Shown here in pieces: positions 1 through 9,000 of a stretch of 64,000 nucleotides of DNA (position 1 is its first letter; every line of letters begins with the position of its first letter). The notes below the pieces were generated by a model that ran no database searches, was not told the DNA's origin, and saw nothing but the letters and a program-made list of their open reading frames with translations. Position numbers and translations under genes: made by a program. The stretch covers positions 1,098,292-1,162,291 of the forward strand of contig NZ_LMUO01000019.1 in NCBI RefSeq assembly GCF_009765905.1, in the 5' to 3' direction. The DNA is from Mucilaginibacter sp. L196. Lineage in GTDB: Bacteria; Bacteroidota; Bacteroidia; Sphingobacteriales; Sphingobacteriaceae.

Positions 1-66
1 ATTAGATATGGCTGCTAATGATGCACTTGCAGCAGATACTTTTAAGAATTTACGACGGCTATACAT
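1..66 (-). CDS. N-terminus of a Tat-exported protein (partial)
   Basis: The reverse strand opens with ATG at 66-64 and reads 22 codons without a stop to the window edge. The peptide begins MYSRRKFLKVSAASASLAA, a textbook twin-arginine signal: SRRKFLK, then a small-residue hydrophobic segment. The product is therefore expected to be folded and cofactor-loaded before export through the Tat pathway, as for many periplasmic oxidoreductases of this phylum. Its catalytic identity cannot be told from 22 residues. It is divergent from the WYL regulator at 134, which may share the intergenic control region. Confidence 0.7.
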   Translation of the reverse strand, partial: MYSRRKFLKVSAASASLAAISN

Positions 67-133
67 TTTGCTAATATAAAAATTAGCTAAATGTATGTAT
101 GAATTATGTGCATTTTCTTTAATATTGATGCTT

Positions 134-1078
134 ATGAACCGTATCGATCGCATATCAGCAATTCTCATTCAATTACAGTCGCGCAGGGTTGTAAAAGCAG
201 CTGATATTGCTGAGCGTTTTAATATCAGCTTGCGTACAGTTTATCGCGATGTAAGAACCCTGGAAGAAGCAGGAATCCCGATAATCGGCGAAGCTGGTGT
301 GGGGTATTCGATTATGGATGGATACCGTCTGCCCCCGGTGACTTTTACTAAAGAAGAAGCTACCGCTTTTTTAACTGCTGAAAAGTTTATTGAAAAACTA
401 ACAGATGCATCAACGGTAGCCAATCATAAATCGGCCATGTATAAAATAAGGGCTATTTTACGTAATGCTGAAAAGGATTTGCTGGAGGATATTGACAGCA
501 ATATTCAGGTATTTAAAAACCGGTCGCAGCCACAGGCAGCACATAATGACTATATTCAAACTATATTAAACAGCATCTCGCAAAAACAAATATTGTGTAT
601 TGATTACTTTGCACATCATAGCCAGGAAAATACCAAAAGAGAAATTGAGCCTGTAGGCATATTTTTCATGGATGGTTACTGGCATTTGATAGCCTATTGC
701 CTGTTACGCAAGGATTATCGTGATTTCAGGATAGACCGTATAAAAACTTTAAGTGTGACTGATAAGTTGTACGGCAACCAACATCCAACCTTAAAAGCCT
801 ATATAGCTCAAACCGCTAAAGAGAAGCATTTAGAAACGGTTATTATTAAGGTAGATAAAGAAATCCACGGCAACCTAAGCTATCAAAAATATTGGAGTGG
901 CTTTGTATCCGAAAAAACAGTTGGCAATATGATCGAGATGACTTTCCTAACCGCGTCAATAGAGGGTTTTGCTCACTGGTATATGATGTTTGGTGATCGT
1001 GCCGAAATTTTACAGCCTGCTAGTTTAAAGGAGCGAATTAAAGCCATCGGTCAAACTATACTTAAAAAAAACTTATAA
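134..1078 (+). CDS. YafY/DeoR-type transcriptional regulator with HTH and WYL domains
   Basis: A transcription factor of the HTH_11-WYL family. Residues about 4-60 (NRIDRISAILIQLQS, then ADIAERFNISLRTVYRDVRTLE) form the winged helix-turn-helix. The middle and C-terminal part carries the WYL-type sensor region (IEPVGIFFMDGYWHLIAYC, then DFRIDRIKTL), followed by a C-terminal extension. I start it at the ATG at 134 rather than 95 because family members begin directly at the HTH and the upstream 13 codons look unrelated. WYL domains bind ligands or nucleic acid and modulate the regulator; the ligand here is unknown. The two following genes encode small ligand-binding folds, so the three may form one responsive unit, which is an inference. 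Confidence 0.85.
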   Translation: MNRIDRISAILIQLQSRRVVKAADIAERFNISLRTVYRDVRTLEEAGIPIIGEAGVGYSIMDGYRLPPVTFTKEEATAFLTAEKFIEKLTDASTVANHKSAMYKIRAILRNAEKDLLEDIDSNIQVFKNRSQPQAAHNDYIQTILNSISQKQILCIDYFAHHSQENTKREIEPVGIFFMDGYWHLIAYCLLRKDYRDFRIDRIKTLSVTDKLYGNQHPTLKAYIAQTAKEKHLETVIIKVDKEIHGNLSYQKYWSGFVSEKTVGNMIEMTFLTASIEGFAHWYMMFGDRAEILQPASLKERIKAIGQTILKKNL

Positions 1079-1154
1079 TTCTTTTTTTGCTGCTGACATA
1101 GGGTTGTCATTAGCTGGTTGTATTTTTGATTTATCAATCAACCACTACAAAACT

Positions 1155-1574
1155 ATGGAAACATTAACATCAAAAACAACCATCACATTTAACGCGCCAA
1201 TAGCAAAAGTGTGGCAGGGGGTAACCGATCCCAAAATTGTAAAACAATACTTTTGGGGTACCGATCTAAAATCAGACTGGCAAGTAGGACATCCAATTAC
1301 TTTTAGCGGAGAATGGGAAGGGCATAAATACCAGGATGGCGGTATCATATTAGCTATCGACGAGCCCAAATTATTGAAATACACTTACTGGAGTAGCATG
1401 TCGGGTACTGAAGACAAGCCGGAAAATTATAACAACATCACTTATGAGCTTAGTGAAGATAATGGGATAACTACACTAATAATTACGCAAGATGGTGTTA
1501 AAAACCAACAAGCGGCAGAACACTCAGAGCAAAACTGGAAATCAGTATTTAATGGATTGAGGGATGTTCTTTAA
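1155..1574 (+). CDS. SRPBCC (AHSA1-like) domain protein
   Basis: A 139-residue single-domain protein of the START/SRPBCC superfamily, AHSA1 (activator of Hsp90 ATPase homologue 1-like) branch. The typical opening is present: a beta strand, then FNAPIAKVWQGVTDPKIVKQYFW, followed by GHPITFSGEW and the late LIITQDG strand with the C-terminal helix (NWKSVFNGLRDVL). The start at 1155 (METLTSK) fits family length better than 1104. Members bind hydrophobic ligands in a deep cavity; most bacterial ones have no assigned reaction. It lies 76 bp after the WYL regulator and 8 bp before the next gene, so co-transcription is likely. Confidence 0.8.
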   Translation: METLTSKTTITFNAPIAKVWQGVTDPKIVKQYFWGTDLKSDWQVGHPITFSGEWEGHKYQDGGIILAIDEPKLLKYTYWSSMSGTEDKPENYNNITYELSEDNGITTLIITQDGVKNQQAAEHSEQNWKSVFNGLRDVL

Positions 1575-1582
1575 AATTTATA

Positions 1583-2038
1583 ATGATGAAAACAGAAATA
1601 ATAGAGCAAGAAGGCTTTCACATTGTTGGTATATCTGTACGTACAAGTAACCACAATGGGCAAGCAAAAAAAGATATAGAAGAGCTTTGGTTCAAATTTA
1701 TGGATGATAATTTGATAAAATACATCCCCGATAGGGCATCAGATGATGTGTATTGTGTTTATACAGATTATGAAACAGACCATACCGGGAAATATACCGC
1801 GGTATTGGGTTGTAAGGTAAATTCTTTAACAAAAATCAACAATAGCTTTACAGCTGTAGCTATATCGGCAGGCAAATACCAGGTTTATTCATTAAAAAAT
1901 AAATTATCCGAAGTAATAAGCGCAGCATGGCAAAAGATATGGGAAAGCGATATAAATAGAAAGTATACTGCCGACTTTGATTTATATAGCTCGGGTGCTA
2001 ATGAACATGGCATGAAGATTTCACTTGCAATAAACTAA
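1583..2038 (+). CDS. GyrI-like / AraC effector-binding domain protein
   Basis: A 151-residue stand-alone GyrI-like (SOUL/effector-binding) domain. It shows the characteristic features: an N-terminal strand with GISVRTSN, a central helix (IEELWFKFMDD), a YCVYTDYETDHTGKYTAVLGC strand pair, the AGKYQVYSL turn and the C-terminal W-x-x-IW motif near QKIWESD. Such domains bind small hydrophobic or cationic molecules, either alone or fused to AraC/MerR regulators. It is 8 bp downstream of the SRPBCC gene and ends 5 bp from the convergent pyrC gene. No DNA-binding domain is present, so a direct regulatory role is not supported. Confidence 0.75.
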   Translation: MMKTEIIEQEGFHIVGISVRTSNHNGQAKKDIEELWFKFMDDNLIKYIPDRASDDVYCVYTDYETDHTGKYTAVLGCKVNSLTKINNSFTAVAISAGKYQVYSLKNKLSEVISAAWQKIWESDINRKYTADFDLYSSGANEHGMKISLAIN

Positions 2039-2043
2039 CTGGT

Positions 2044-3378
2044 TTACCTGGTAAAACTTAACCTTTTACCGGGTATACCTTCATTCAGTTTGTTATTGCT
2101 GTAGGCTACATTTCCAGAAACTATAGTGTGTGTTATTTTGGATTGGAAATTAGTGCCTTCAAAAGGGCTCCAGCCACATTTATAAAGGATATTATCCTTA
2201 TTTACCTGCCAGTTTGAGTTGAGATCAACCAAAACCAAATCAGCCCAATAGCCCTCGCGGATAAAGCCACGTTTATCTACTTGGAAACAAACCGCCACAT
2301 TATGTGCCGTTTTTTCCGCAATGTGTTCAAGACTTATTTTGCCTTGATGATGCATTTCCAACAATGCAGGCAAAGCATGTTGTACCAACGGGCCGCCGGA
2401 TGGTGCCTGTAAATATGGTTGTGTTTTCTCCTCAATAGTATGCGGGGCATGGTCGGTGGCTATTACGTCAATCCGTCCATCTAAAACCGCTTTTAAAATA
2501 CCGTCTCTATCGCTTTCAGTTTTAACTGCCGGGTTCCATTTTATCAGGTTGCCTTTGGTCTCGTAATCTTTATCGCTAAACCATAAATGATGTATACAGG
2601 CTTCGGCTGTTATGCGTTTGTCCTTTAGGGGAATATCATTGCTAAACAAGTGTGTTTCTTTTTCGGTAGAGATATGTAAAATATGCAACCTGGTATTATA
2701 CTTTTTAGCCAATTCAACCGCCATTGATGATGATAAATAACAAGCTTCTTCACTGCGGATCTTTGGATGTAATTTTACCGGGATATTTTCACCAAGTAAT
2801 TGTTTGTAATGGTTTAAATTGCTGCGGATAGTAGCCTCATCCTCACAATGGGTTGCAACCAACATAGGTGATTGAGAGAAAATATTTTCCAATGTTGTTG
2901 GATTATCTACCAGCATATTACCTGTTGATGAACCCATAAAAACTTTTATACCGCAAACGTTGGCGGTATCTGTTTTTAATACCTCATCAATATTATCATT
3001 ACTCGCACCCATGAAAAAAGAATAGTTAGCCAGAGAGTTACGCTTTCCTATCTCATATTTTTGTTCAAGTAATTCCTGCGTTAACGTATTGGGTACAGTA
3101 TTTGGCATCTCCATAAAAGAGGTAATACCACCAGCCACTGCTGCACGAGATTCTGAATGAATATCAGCCTTATAAGTTAAACCCGGTTCGCGAAAATGCA
3201 CCTGGTCATCAATACATCCAGGGAATAAATATAATCCCTCAGCATTAATTACCTGATCGGCGTTTTTGTTAATCTGGTTATTTATCTGTTCGATAAAACC
3301 ATCTTTAATAAATACGTCGGCAACAAATTGCTTGTTTTCGTTAACTATAGTGGCGGATTTTATGAGGATAGATGACAT
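2044..3378 (-). CDS. pyrC: Dihydroorotase, type I
   Basis: Cyclises N-carbamoyl-aspartate to dihydroorotate in de novo pyrimidine synthesis in the cytosol. The 444-residue length, the N-terminal composite barrel and the metal motifs fit class I dihydroorotase: HFREPG at 61-66, the lysine in GIKVFMGS (expected carbamylated), later histidines in VATHCED and LHILHIST, and the catalytic-type Asp in VIATDHAPHT. The usual HxH metal pair reads Q-V-H at 59-61, so the first histidine is glutamine. The gene is divergent from the DEAD-box helicase, and a TATATTTG box ends 4 nt before its ATG. Allantoinase or hydantoinase are the alternatives, but the REPG and TDHAPH context favours dihydroorotase. Confidence 0.9.
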   Translation of the reverse strand: MSSILIKSATIVNENKQFVADVFIKDGFIEQINNQINKNADQVINAEGLYLFPGCIDDQVHFREPGLTYKADIHSESRAAVAGGITSFMEMPNTVPNTLTQELLEQKYEIGKRNSLANYSFFMGASNDNIDEVLKTDTANVCGIKVFMGSSTGNMLVDNPTTLENIFSQSPMLVATHCEDEATIRSNLNHYKQLLGENIPVKLHPKIRSEEACYLSSSMAVELAKKYNTRLHILHISTEKETHLFSNDIPLKDKRITAEACIHHLWFSDKDYETKGNLIKWNPAVKTESDRDGILKAVLDGRIDVIATDHAPHTIEEKTQPYLQAPSGGPLVQHALPALLEMHHQGKISLEHIAEKTAHNVAVCFQVDKRGFIREGYWADLVLVDLNSNWQVNKDNILYKCGWSPFEGTNFQSKITHTIVSGNVAYSNNKLNEGIPGKRLSFTR

Positions 3379-3382
3379 AATG

Positions 3383-3390
3383 CAAATATA
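3383..3390 (-). promoter_or_regulatory. -7 promoter box of pyrC (TATATTTG)
   Basis: Read on the reverse strand the sequence is TATATTTG followed by CATT and then the pyrC ATG. It matches the Bacteroidota sigma-A -7 consensus TAnnTTTG exactly. No convincing -33 TTG element was found. With only 4 nt between box and start codon, transcription should begin at or next to the A of ATG, giving a leaderless mRNA. Confidence 0.6.
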
Positions 3391-3397
3391 GAATGAA

Positions 3398-3480
3398 AGT
3401 CGGAAAGTCCGAAAGACGGAAAGAATTGTTTAAATATGTTCTTGGTTTCCCGACTTATCAGACTTCCGGACTTCCCGACT
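3398..3480. repeat. Imperfect inverted repeat of the AGTCSGAAAGTC type
   Basis: The left arm AGTCGGAAAGTCCGAAAG (3398-3415) and the reverse complement of 3463-3480 agree at 16 of 18 positions. Further related GACGGAAAG and CCCGACTTATCAGACTT stretches extend the pattern on both sides. It fills the intergenic space between the divergent pyrC and helicase promoters. It resembles a short intergenic palindromic repeat. Its copy number elsewhere cannot be seen here. Confidence 0.55.
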
Positions 3481-3492
3481 AAAAGAAAACAC

Positions 3493-3500
3493 TATCTTTG
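3493..3500 (+). promoter_or_regulatory. -7 promoter box of the DEAD-box helicase (TATCTTTG)
   Basis: TATCTTTG matches TAnnTTTG exactly and is followed by CCGA and then the ATG at 3505. This box decides the start: translation from the upstream in-frame codon at 3436 would begin ahead of the promoter. A leaderless transcript is predicted. Confidence 0.65.
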
Positions 3501-3504
3501 CCGA

Positions 3505-4851
3505 ATGGCTGTAACTTTTGAGGATTTTAATTTTAACCGGCAAATACTAAATGCCATTGCCGATGCCGGTTATACCGAGGCTACGCCTATACAGCAAAAA
3601 GCTATACCGCCCATAATGAATGGGCAGGATGTAATGGGCATAGCGCAAACGGGCACAGGTAAAACTGCCGCTTACATGTTGCCTATTATCATGCGACTTA
3701 AGTATGCACAAGGCGATAACGCCAGAGCTATTATTATAGCGCCAACCCGCGAACTGGCTATGCAAATAGAGGAGAATGCAAAGCAATTTGCTGTTTATAC
3801 CGATTTGCGTATAGTTTCTGTTTATGGCGGTTTAGGCCCAAAAACGCAAATAGAGATCATCAATAAAGGTGTTGACATTATTGTAGGCACCCCCGGCCGG
3901 TTTATGGATATTTACCTTGCAGGGCATATCGTAACCAAAACGCTGCAAGTATTGGTTTTGGACGAGGCCGATAAAATGATGGATATGGGTTTTATGCCAC
4001 AGATCAATCGTATTTTAGAGGTTGTGCCTGTTAAACGTCAGAATTTGTTGTTTTCGGCTACGATGTCTGATAAAATTCATCAGCTTTCCAATAACTTTTT
4101 GGAGTTTCCAACCATTATAGAGGTTACTCCACAGGCAACTCCGGCACAAACGGTAAACCAGGTGTTATACCATGTACCCAATGTGAAAACCAAGATCAAC
4201 CTACTTAAAAATTTACTGGATGCACCTGATGATATTAAAAAGCTAATTGTTTTTTGTAAAACCCGTGCTGCAGCTGAGGATGTGTATAAATTCCTGCTCC
4301 GCAAATTCGGTGAAAAAGAAGTAAAGGTTTTGCATGCTAATAAAGGTCAAAATACACGAATCAATAGCATTAACTCCTTTAAAAACGATGAGGTGAAGAT
4401 ATTGGTTGCTACGGATGTTGCTTCGCGTGGTATTGATGTGAGCGATGTTAGTCACGTTATCAACTTTGATGTGCCGGTAGTTATTGAGGATTATGTGCAT
4501 CGTATTGGCCGTACAGGCCGTGCATTTCAATCTGGTGAAGCAATTACTTTCTGTACGCCATCCGAGGAATATTACGTAAACAAAATTGAAAAACTCATCA
4601 GGCAAACTATCCCGGTAACGGCTATACCTACCGAGGTGTTTATTGAGGTTACGGGATATGATGAAAAACAGGATCAGGCACGTGAGATTGATATGCAGAA
4701 ACGCCGCGATGACCCTGATTTTAAGGGCGCTTTCCACGAAAAGAAAACCCTGAACCAAAAAATCAAGTTCAAAGCTGAAAGAGATAAAAAGAACCCAAAT
4801 TCGAAATCTCCCCGCACAAAATCGCCAAAAAGCTATAGGAAAAAACACTAA
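3505..4851 (+). CDS. DEAD-box ATP-dependent RNA helicase (RhlE-like)
   Basis: A 448-residue superfamily 2 RNA helicase. Counted from the ATG at 3505, the Q motif is around 28-31 (TPIQ), motif I AQTGTGKT is 47-54, motif II DEAD is 153-156, SAT follows, and motif VI HRIGRTGR lies in the second RecA-like domain. The C-terminus is a basic, low-complexity tail rich in Lys, Ser and Pro, as in RhlE-type helicases that unwind rRNA or mRNA duplexes during ribosome assembly and RNA decay. Start chosen because a TATCTTTG box ends 4 nt upstream. The next small membrane gene follows after 8 bp. Confidence 0.92.
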   Translation: MAVTFEDFNFNRQILNAIADAGYTEATPIQQKAIPPIMNGQDVMGIAQTGTGKTAAYMLPIIMRLKYAQGDNARAIIIAPTRELAMQIEENAKQFAVYTDLRIVSVYGGLGPKTQIEIINKGVDIIVGTPGRFMDIYLAGHIVTKTLQVLVLDEADKMMDMGFMPQINRILEVVPVKRQNLLFSATMSDKIHQLSNNFLEFPTIIEVTPQATPAQTVNQVLYHVPNVKTKINLLKNLLDAPDDIKKLIVFCKTRAAAEDVYKFLLRKFGEKEVKVLHANKGQNTRINSINSFKNDEVKILVATDVASRGIDVSDVSHVINFDVPVVIEDYVHRIGRTGRAFQSGEAITFCTPSEEYYVNKIEKLIRQTIPVTAIPTEVFIEVTGYDEKQDQAREIDMQKRRDDPDFKGAFHEKKTLNQKIKFKAERDKKNPNSKSPRTKSPKSYRKKH

Positions 4852-4859
4852 TACAATAC

Positions 4860-5126
4860 ATGAAGATTAGAATTACCCCCTTGAACGTTGTCAGTGCGTT
4901 GTTTCTAGTACTGGCAGTTTACGTTTGGATTTATGGAGCCGCCACAGTAGGCATGAAGGTGCGGGAATTGGGCACTGCTATCGGTTGGATATTTTTATTC
5001 TTTGCTTTCGCTGTGTCATTTTTAGATGTTATGCTTCGAAATTTCTTCCCCGAAACCAAAAAAATATGGATTGTAGAGCTAAGCTTTATAACTTTGACCG
5101 CAATAATATTTTTACTTGTAAGATAA
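4860..5126 (+). CDS. Small membrane protein of unknown function
   Basis: Eighty-eight residues with three hydrophobic stretches, about 8-29 (VVSALFLVLAVYVWIYGAA), 38-58 (TAIGWIFLFFAFAVSFLDVM) and 70-87 (IVELSFITLTAIIFLLV). This predicts a three-helix inner-membrane protein with short loops. I do not recognise a named family. It sits 8 bp after the helicase gene and 88 bp before gldC, so it may ride on the helicase transcript. Coding potential is supported by the ATG at a tight distance and by codon use like its neighbours. Confidence 0.65.
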   Translation: MKIRITPLNVVSALFLVLAVYVWIYGAATVGMKVRELGTAIGWIFLFFAFAVSFLDVMLRNFFPETKKIWIVELSFITLTAIIFLLVR

Positions 5127-5214
5127 TAAAAAATGAAACCATCATGGGCGGCAGCTCAAAAGCAAAATGACTAGCTCATGATAGCTTCATCCCCTTTAAA
5201 ACACAATAATAACG

Positions 5215-5547
5215 ATGAAAAAAGCCGAGATCAAACTAACCATTGATATGGACGAGAATAACGTGCCTGATAGCATTATGTGGGAATCAACAGACTCACA
5301 AACTAAAGAGGCATTACCCGTAAAATCAATGATGTTGGCATTATGGGATCATAATTATAAAAACACCTTACGTATAGATCTCTGGACTAAAGATATGCCT
5401 GTTGACGACATGAAACGTTTCTTTTACGAAACATTACAAACTATGGGCGATAGCTTTTTACGCGCTACAGGCGAAACTAATATCGTAGAAGACCTTCGCG
5501 ATTATTGCGCGCATTTTGCTGATAAAATGGATTTAAAACAACAGTAA
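5215..5547 (+). CDS. gldC: Gliding motility protein GldC
   Basis: A 110-residue cytosolic protein that I recognise as GldC from the opening KKAEIKLTIDMDENNVPDSI, the central KSMMLALWDHN and the end DLRDYCAHFADKM. In Flavobacterium gldC lies with gldB, and its loss slows gliding and lowers GldB levels. The wider Sphingobacteriaceae keep gldC/gldB homologues even in non-gliding strains, so motility cannot be concluded from it. No gldB is visible beside it; the 4-bp-spaced downstream gene encodes a membrane protein. Confidence 0.85.
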   Translation: MKKAEIKLTIDMDENNVPDSIMWESTDSQTKEALPVKSMMLALWDHNYKNTLRIDLWTKDMPVDDMKRFFYETLQTMGDSFLRATGETNIVEDLRDYCAHFADKMDLKQQ

Positions 5548-5551
5548 TAAA

Positions 5552-5968
5552 ATGAGACTGCCCGCGCTTTTATCTTTTGTTGGGTTTGTATTAGTAATAG
5601 CGGCAACATTTTGCCCGCTATTACGCCCATTTCATTTAGCTAACTGGGATGCATACGATTTAAATAAACCATACGCCATGGTTATGTTGCTAATAGCCAT
5701 AGTTGGCATAATAGGAACCGTATTTAACCAGGTTAAAATAAGCAGACTCGCGGCCTGGTTATCTTTTGCTTTAATATTTGTATTTTACATAGCGGCCATT
5801 TTAAAAGTAAAAACTTCATTCAGCTTTATACCATTCCATTCAATAGCTGGCTTTTTAAGCAGCCAACTGAAATTTAAGTGGGGATGGTACCTGTTATTTT
5901 TCGGTGGATTACTTTCTGTTGGGGGGACATTGGTTAGTAAAAAAGCAAGTAACTTTAAAGTCGATTAA
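5552..5968 (+). CDS. Membrane protein of unknown function
   Basis: A 138-residue protein with four predicted membrane helices: about 5-22 (LLSFVGFVLVIAATFC), 41-60 (AMVMLLIAIVGIIGTVF), 66-86 (RLAAWLSFALIFVFYIAAIL) and 108-128 (KWGWYLLFFGGLLSVGGTLV). The family is not recognised. It follows gldC after only 4 bp, so the two are probably co-transcribed, but no functional link to GldC is known to me. Confidence 0.65.
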   Translation: MRLPALLSFVGFVLVIAATFCPLLRPFHLANWDAYDLNKPYAMVMLLIAIVGIIGTVFNQVKISRLAAWLSFALIFVFYIAAILKVKTSFSFIPFHSIAGFLSSQLKFKWGWYLLFFGGLLSVGGTLVSKKASNFKVD

Positions 5969-6068
5969 TTCTTGTTATCTTATATGAAACCAAAACCAGA
6001 GGTTGTATAGGATTATATTATGAATTAATTTTTTTTAACATATTTGTATTATAATTAATCTATCCTAA

Positions 6069-9000
6069 ATGTTAAAACTATCTTTTAGAAACCAGGTGCT
6101 TACCGGTTTTGCAGTTTCTATAATTCTTGTTTTTTTAGTTGCTGTATTTTCTTTTAGGAGTATAACACAATTAGAGCAAGATCAGGCTAAGGTTGAACAA
6201 AGTGAAACCCTCATTCACACTTCCCGCGATATTTTACAAAACCTTATTGATGCCGAAACAGGTATGCGTGGTTTTGTGGCCATGGATAAACCGGCTTTCC
6301 TTGATCCTTACAAAGCAGCATTGCCGCTAATAAGAAATAATGTTGCTAAACTGAAAGAACTGGCCCCAAATAGCCCATACCAACAAAAAGATCTAGATTC
6401 GCTTTACCGGTTAACCGATAGACAATTAGAGTTGGTTAAAAATAATATTGATGTACGGGATGTAGTAGGCCTACAGTACATGGTTGACCATAATATGTTG
6501 TTAAATGGCAAACATGTTATGGATGACATTCGTGAAACCATTAATAGGATCAATACAAGAGAAGATAAAGCTTTAGCTACTGGCAGGGCAAGAACTCAAA
6601 GTGCAGCCAATTATACCATATTAACAATTTTTATTGGTTCGGCTGTATTTCTGGCTATAATAATCATCTTATTCATCTACATACAGAAGACTTTTGATCA
6701 ACAAAAGAAGATAGAAGAAGAAATAAGGGTGGCAAACATCGAACTTGAGGAAGTATTGGCAGAAAACGAAGCTAAAAACTGGCTGCTTACAGGTACTGGG
6801 TTACTTAATGAAAAAATGCAAGGCCAGCAAAGTGAAAAAGAACTGGCCGAAAATATACTTACCGAAGTTTGTAACTATACTAAAGCTTTCACTGGAACAT
6901 TTTATTTATATAATGAGGGTGAAGAACGACTGGAATTATACTCGTCTTATGCATTCCATGATCTTAACGCTCTTAAAAAAACTGTTAAACTTTCAGAAGG
7001 ATTATTAGGACAGGTAGCTGTAGATAAAAAGACGGTAACCATAAAAGGTAAATTAAATGATAAGCTGGCTTTTGAAAGCTCAATTATTCATGATGATCTT
7101 ATAGAAAGCATAATTCTACCATTCTCATTTGATAAACAGTTAAAGGGAGTAATGGAGTTAGCTTTTCAGGGTAAGGTTGGATCAGGAATACTGGATTACA
7201 TAGGCAGGATTACAAATGATGTAGGGGTGGCTATAAATACCTCACAAGCCCGTACCATCATGCATGATCTGTTTGAAGAAACCCAGCAACAGGCCGAAGA
7301 ACTGGAAGCTCAACAAGAAGAAATGCGTGTTACCAATGAAGAACTGATGAATAAAACAGAAATGTTAGAAGCATCAGAAGAAGAACTTAGGGTACAGCAA
7401 GAGGAACTGCGCAGCATTAATTCAGAGTTGGAAGAAAAAGCAAGCCTGCTCGAAGAAAAAAACCAGGCCATAGAAGAAGCCCGTGCATCCATCAATGTAA
7501 AAGTTCAGGAGCTGGAAACTACAGGTAAATACAAGTCTGAATTCCTGGCTAATATGAGTCATGAATTGCGTACTCCATTAAATAGTATCTTGGTTCTAGC
7601 GCGTATCTTAAAAGATAACAAACCTCATAACTTATCAGAAGATCAGATAAAATATGCCAGTGTAATATTTAATGCAGGTAACGACTTATTAACGCTTATT
7701 AACGATATTCTCGATTTATCGAAAATTGAATCCGGTAAATTGGAAATGCAAAATGAGCAAATCAAAATATCTGATATATTGAAAGATATGGACATGCTGT
7801 TTGCCGAAGTGGCGTCCCATAAAAACATTAAATTTACTAATAGTGTTAAAGATGTACCTAAAGCCTTATTCACTGATAAAGTAAGAGTTGAGCAGGTAAT
7901 CAAGAATTTATTATCTAACGCGTTTAAATTCACTCCAGAAGGGGGGGCTATAGCTTTGAATGTTGTCCCCGGGCCTATAGAAAAAACAATAAGCTTTTGT
8001 ATTAAAGATACCGGTGTGGGGATCCCGAAAGAAAAACAACGTATTATATTCGAGGCATTTCAACAAGCAGATGGCTCAACAAGCCGTAAATACGGCGGTA
8101 CAGGCTTAGGCTTATCTATTAGTCGGGAGTTAACCACCTTATTGGGCGGTGCAATCACACTTACTAGTGAGCCGGGAATAGGCAGTGAATTTATCCTGAC
8201 CGTACCTTTTGAAGCTAAAGTTGTGCCGATTTCAATCGAGGATGAACAAGTGCCAACAGTTGAAACATTTAATCCTGTAAAGGAAAACTTTCTAAAACCA
8301 TCGGCACAAATTGTACGCGATCCTAACAGGGAACCAACGGTAGTTATTGTTGAGGATGATAAAAATTTCGCTAACATCCTGCAGGATTACTCCCGCGACC
8401 ATGGCTATAAATCTATCATGGTAAGTGAGGGCACTAATGCTGTTGAAATTATTAAAGAACACCTTCCTGACGCAGTGATACTGGATATTATGCTGCCAGG
8501 AAAAGACGGCTGGCAGATACTGAAGGAATTAAAAGCCCTGACTGAAACAATGCACATCCCTGTTCACTTGATGTCGGCAGGGGATGCCGCCGCTAATAGG
8601 GTTCGCCGTGAAGGGGCTATCAGTTTCCTTAAAAAACCAATAGATACCGGCGCATTAGATAAGCTCTTTACCGACATTATGCTTCAAAGTGGGGCTAAAT
8701 TTAAGCAAATTCTACTGGTAGAAGATCACAAAGCACAAAGCCAGGCATTAAAGGATATGATGGAAGGACAGGGTATTACTGTCGATCAAGCCTTTGACGG
8801 TGAATCTGCTTTCAGGATGCTGCATGAAAATGAATACCAGTGTGTGATACTCGATCTTAACCTTCCTGACATTTCAGGGCTTGACCTGTTAGACAAGATT
8901 AAGGAAGTTGATGAATTTGCCGAACTACCGGTTATTGTAAATACGGCGATGGAACTTGATAGGACATCGGTAAATAGGTTGATGAAATACGCCAATGCAA

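Noticed and set aside
95..133. Upstream start for the WYL regulator
   Set aside because: The extra 13 residues are hydrophobic and not part of the HTH domain; the ATG at 134 gives the family-typical start.
4243..4848. 201-codon frame on the reverse strand of the DEAD-box gene
   Set aside because: It lies entirely within a clearly real helicase gene, and its hydrophobic, Asn/Ile-rich protein looks like a shadow frame.
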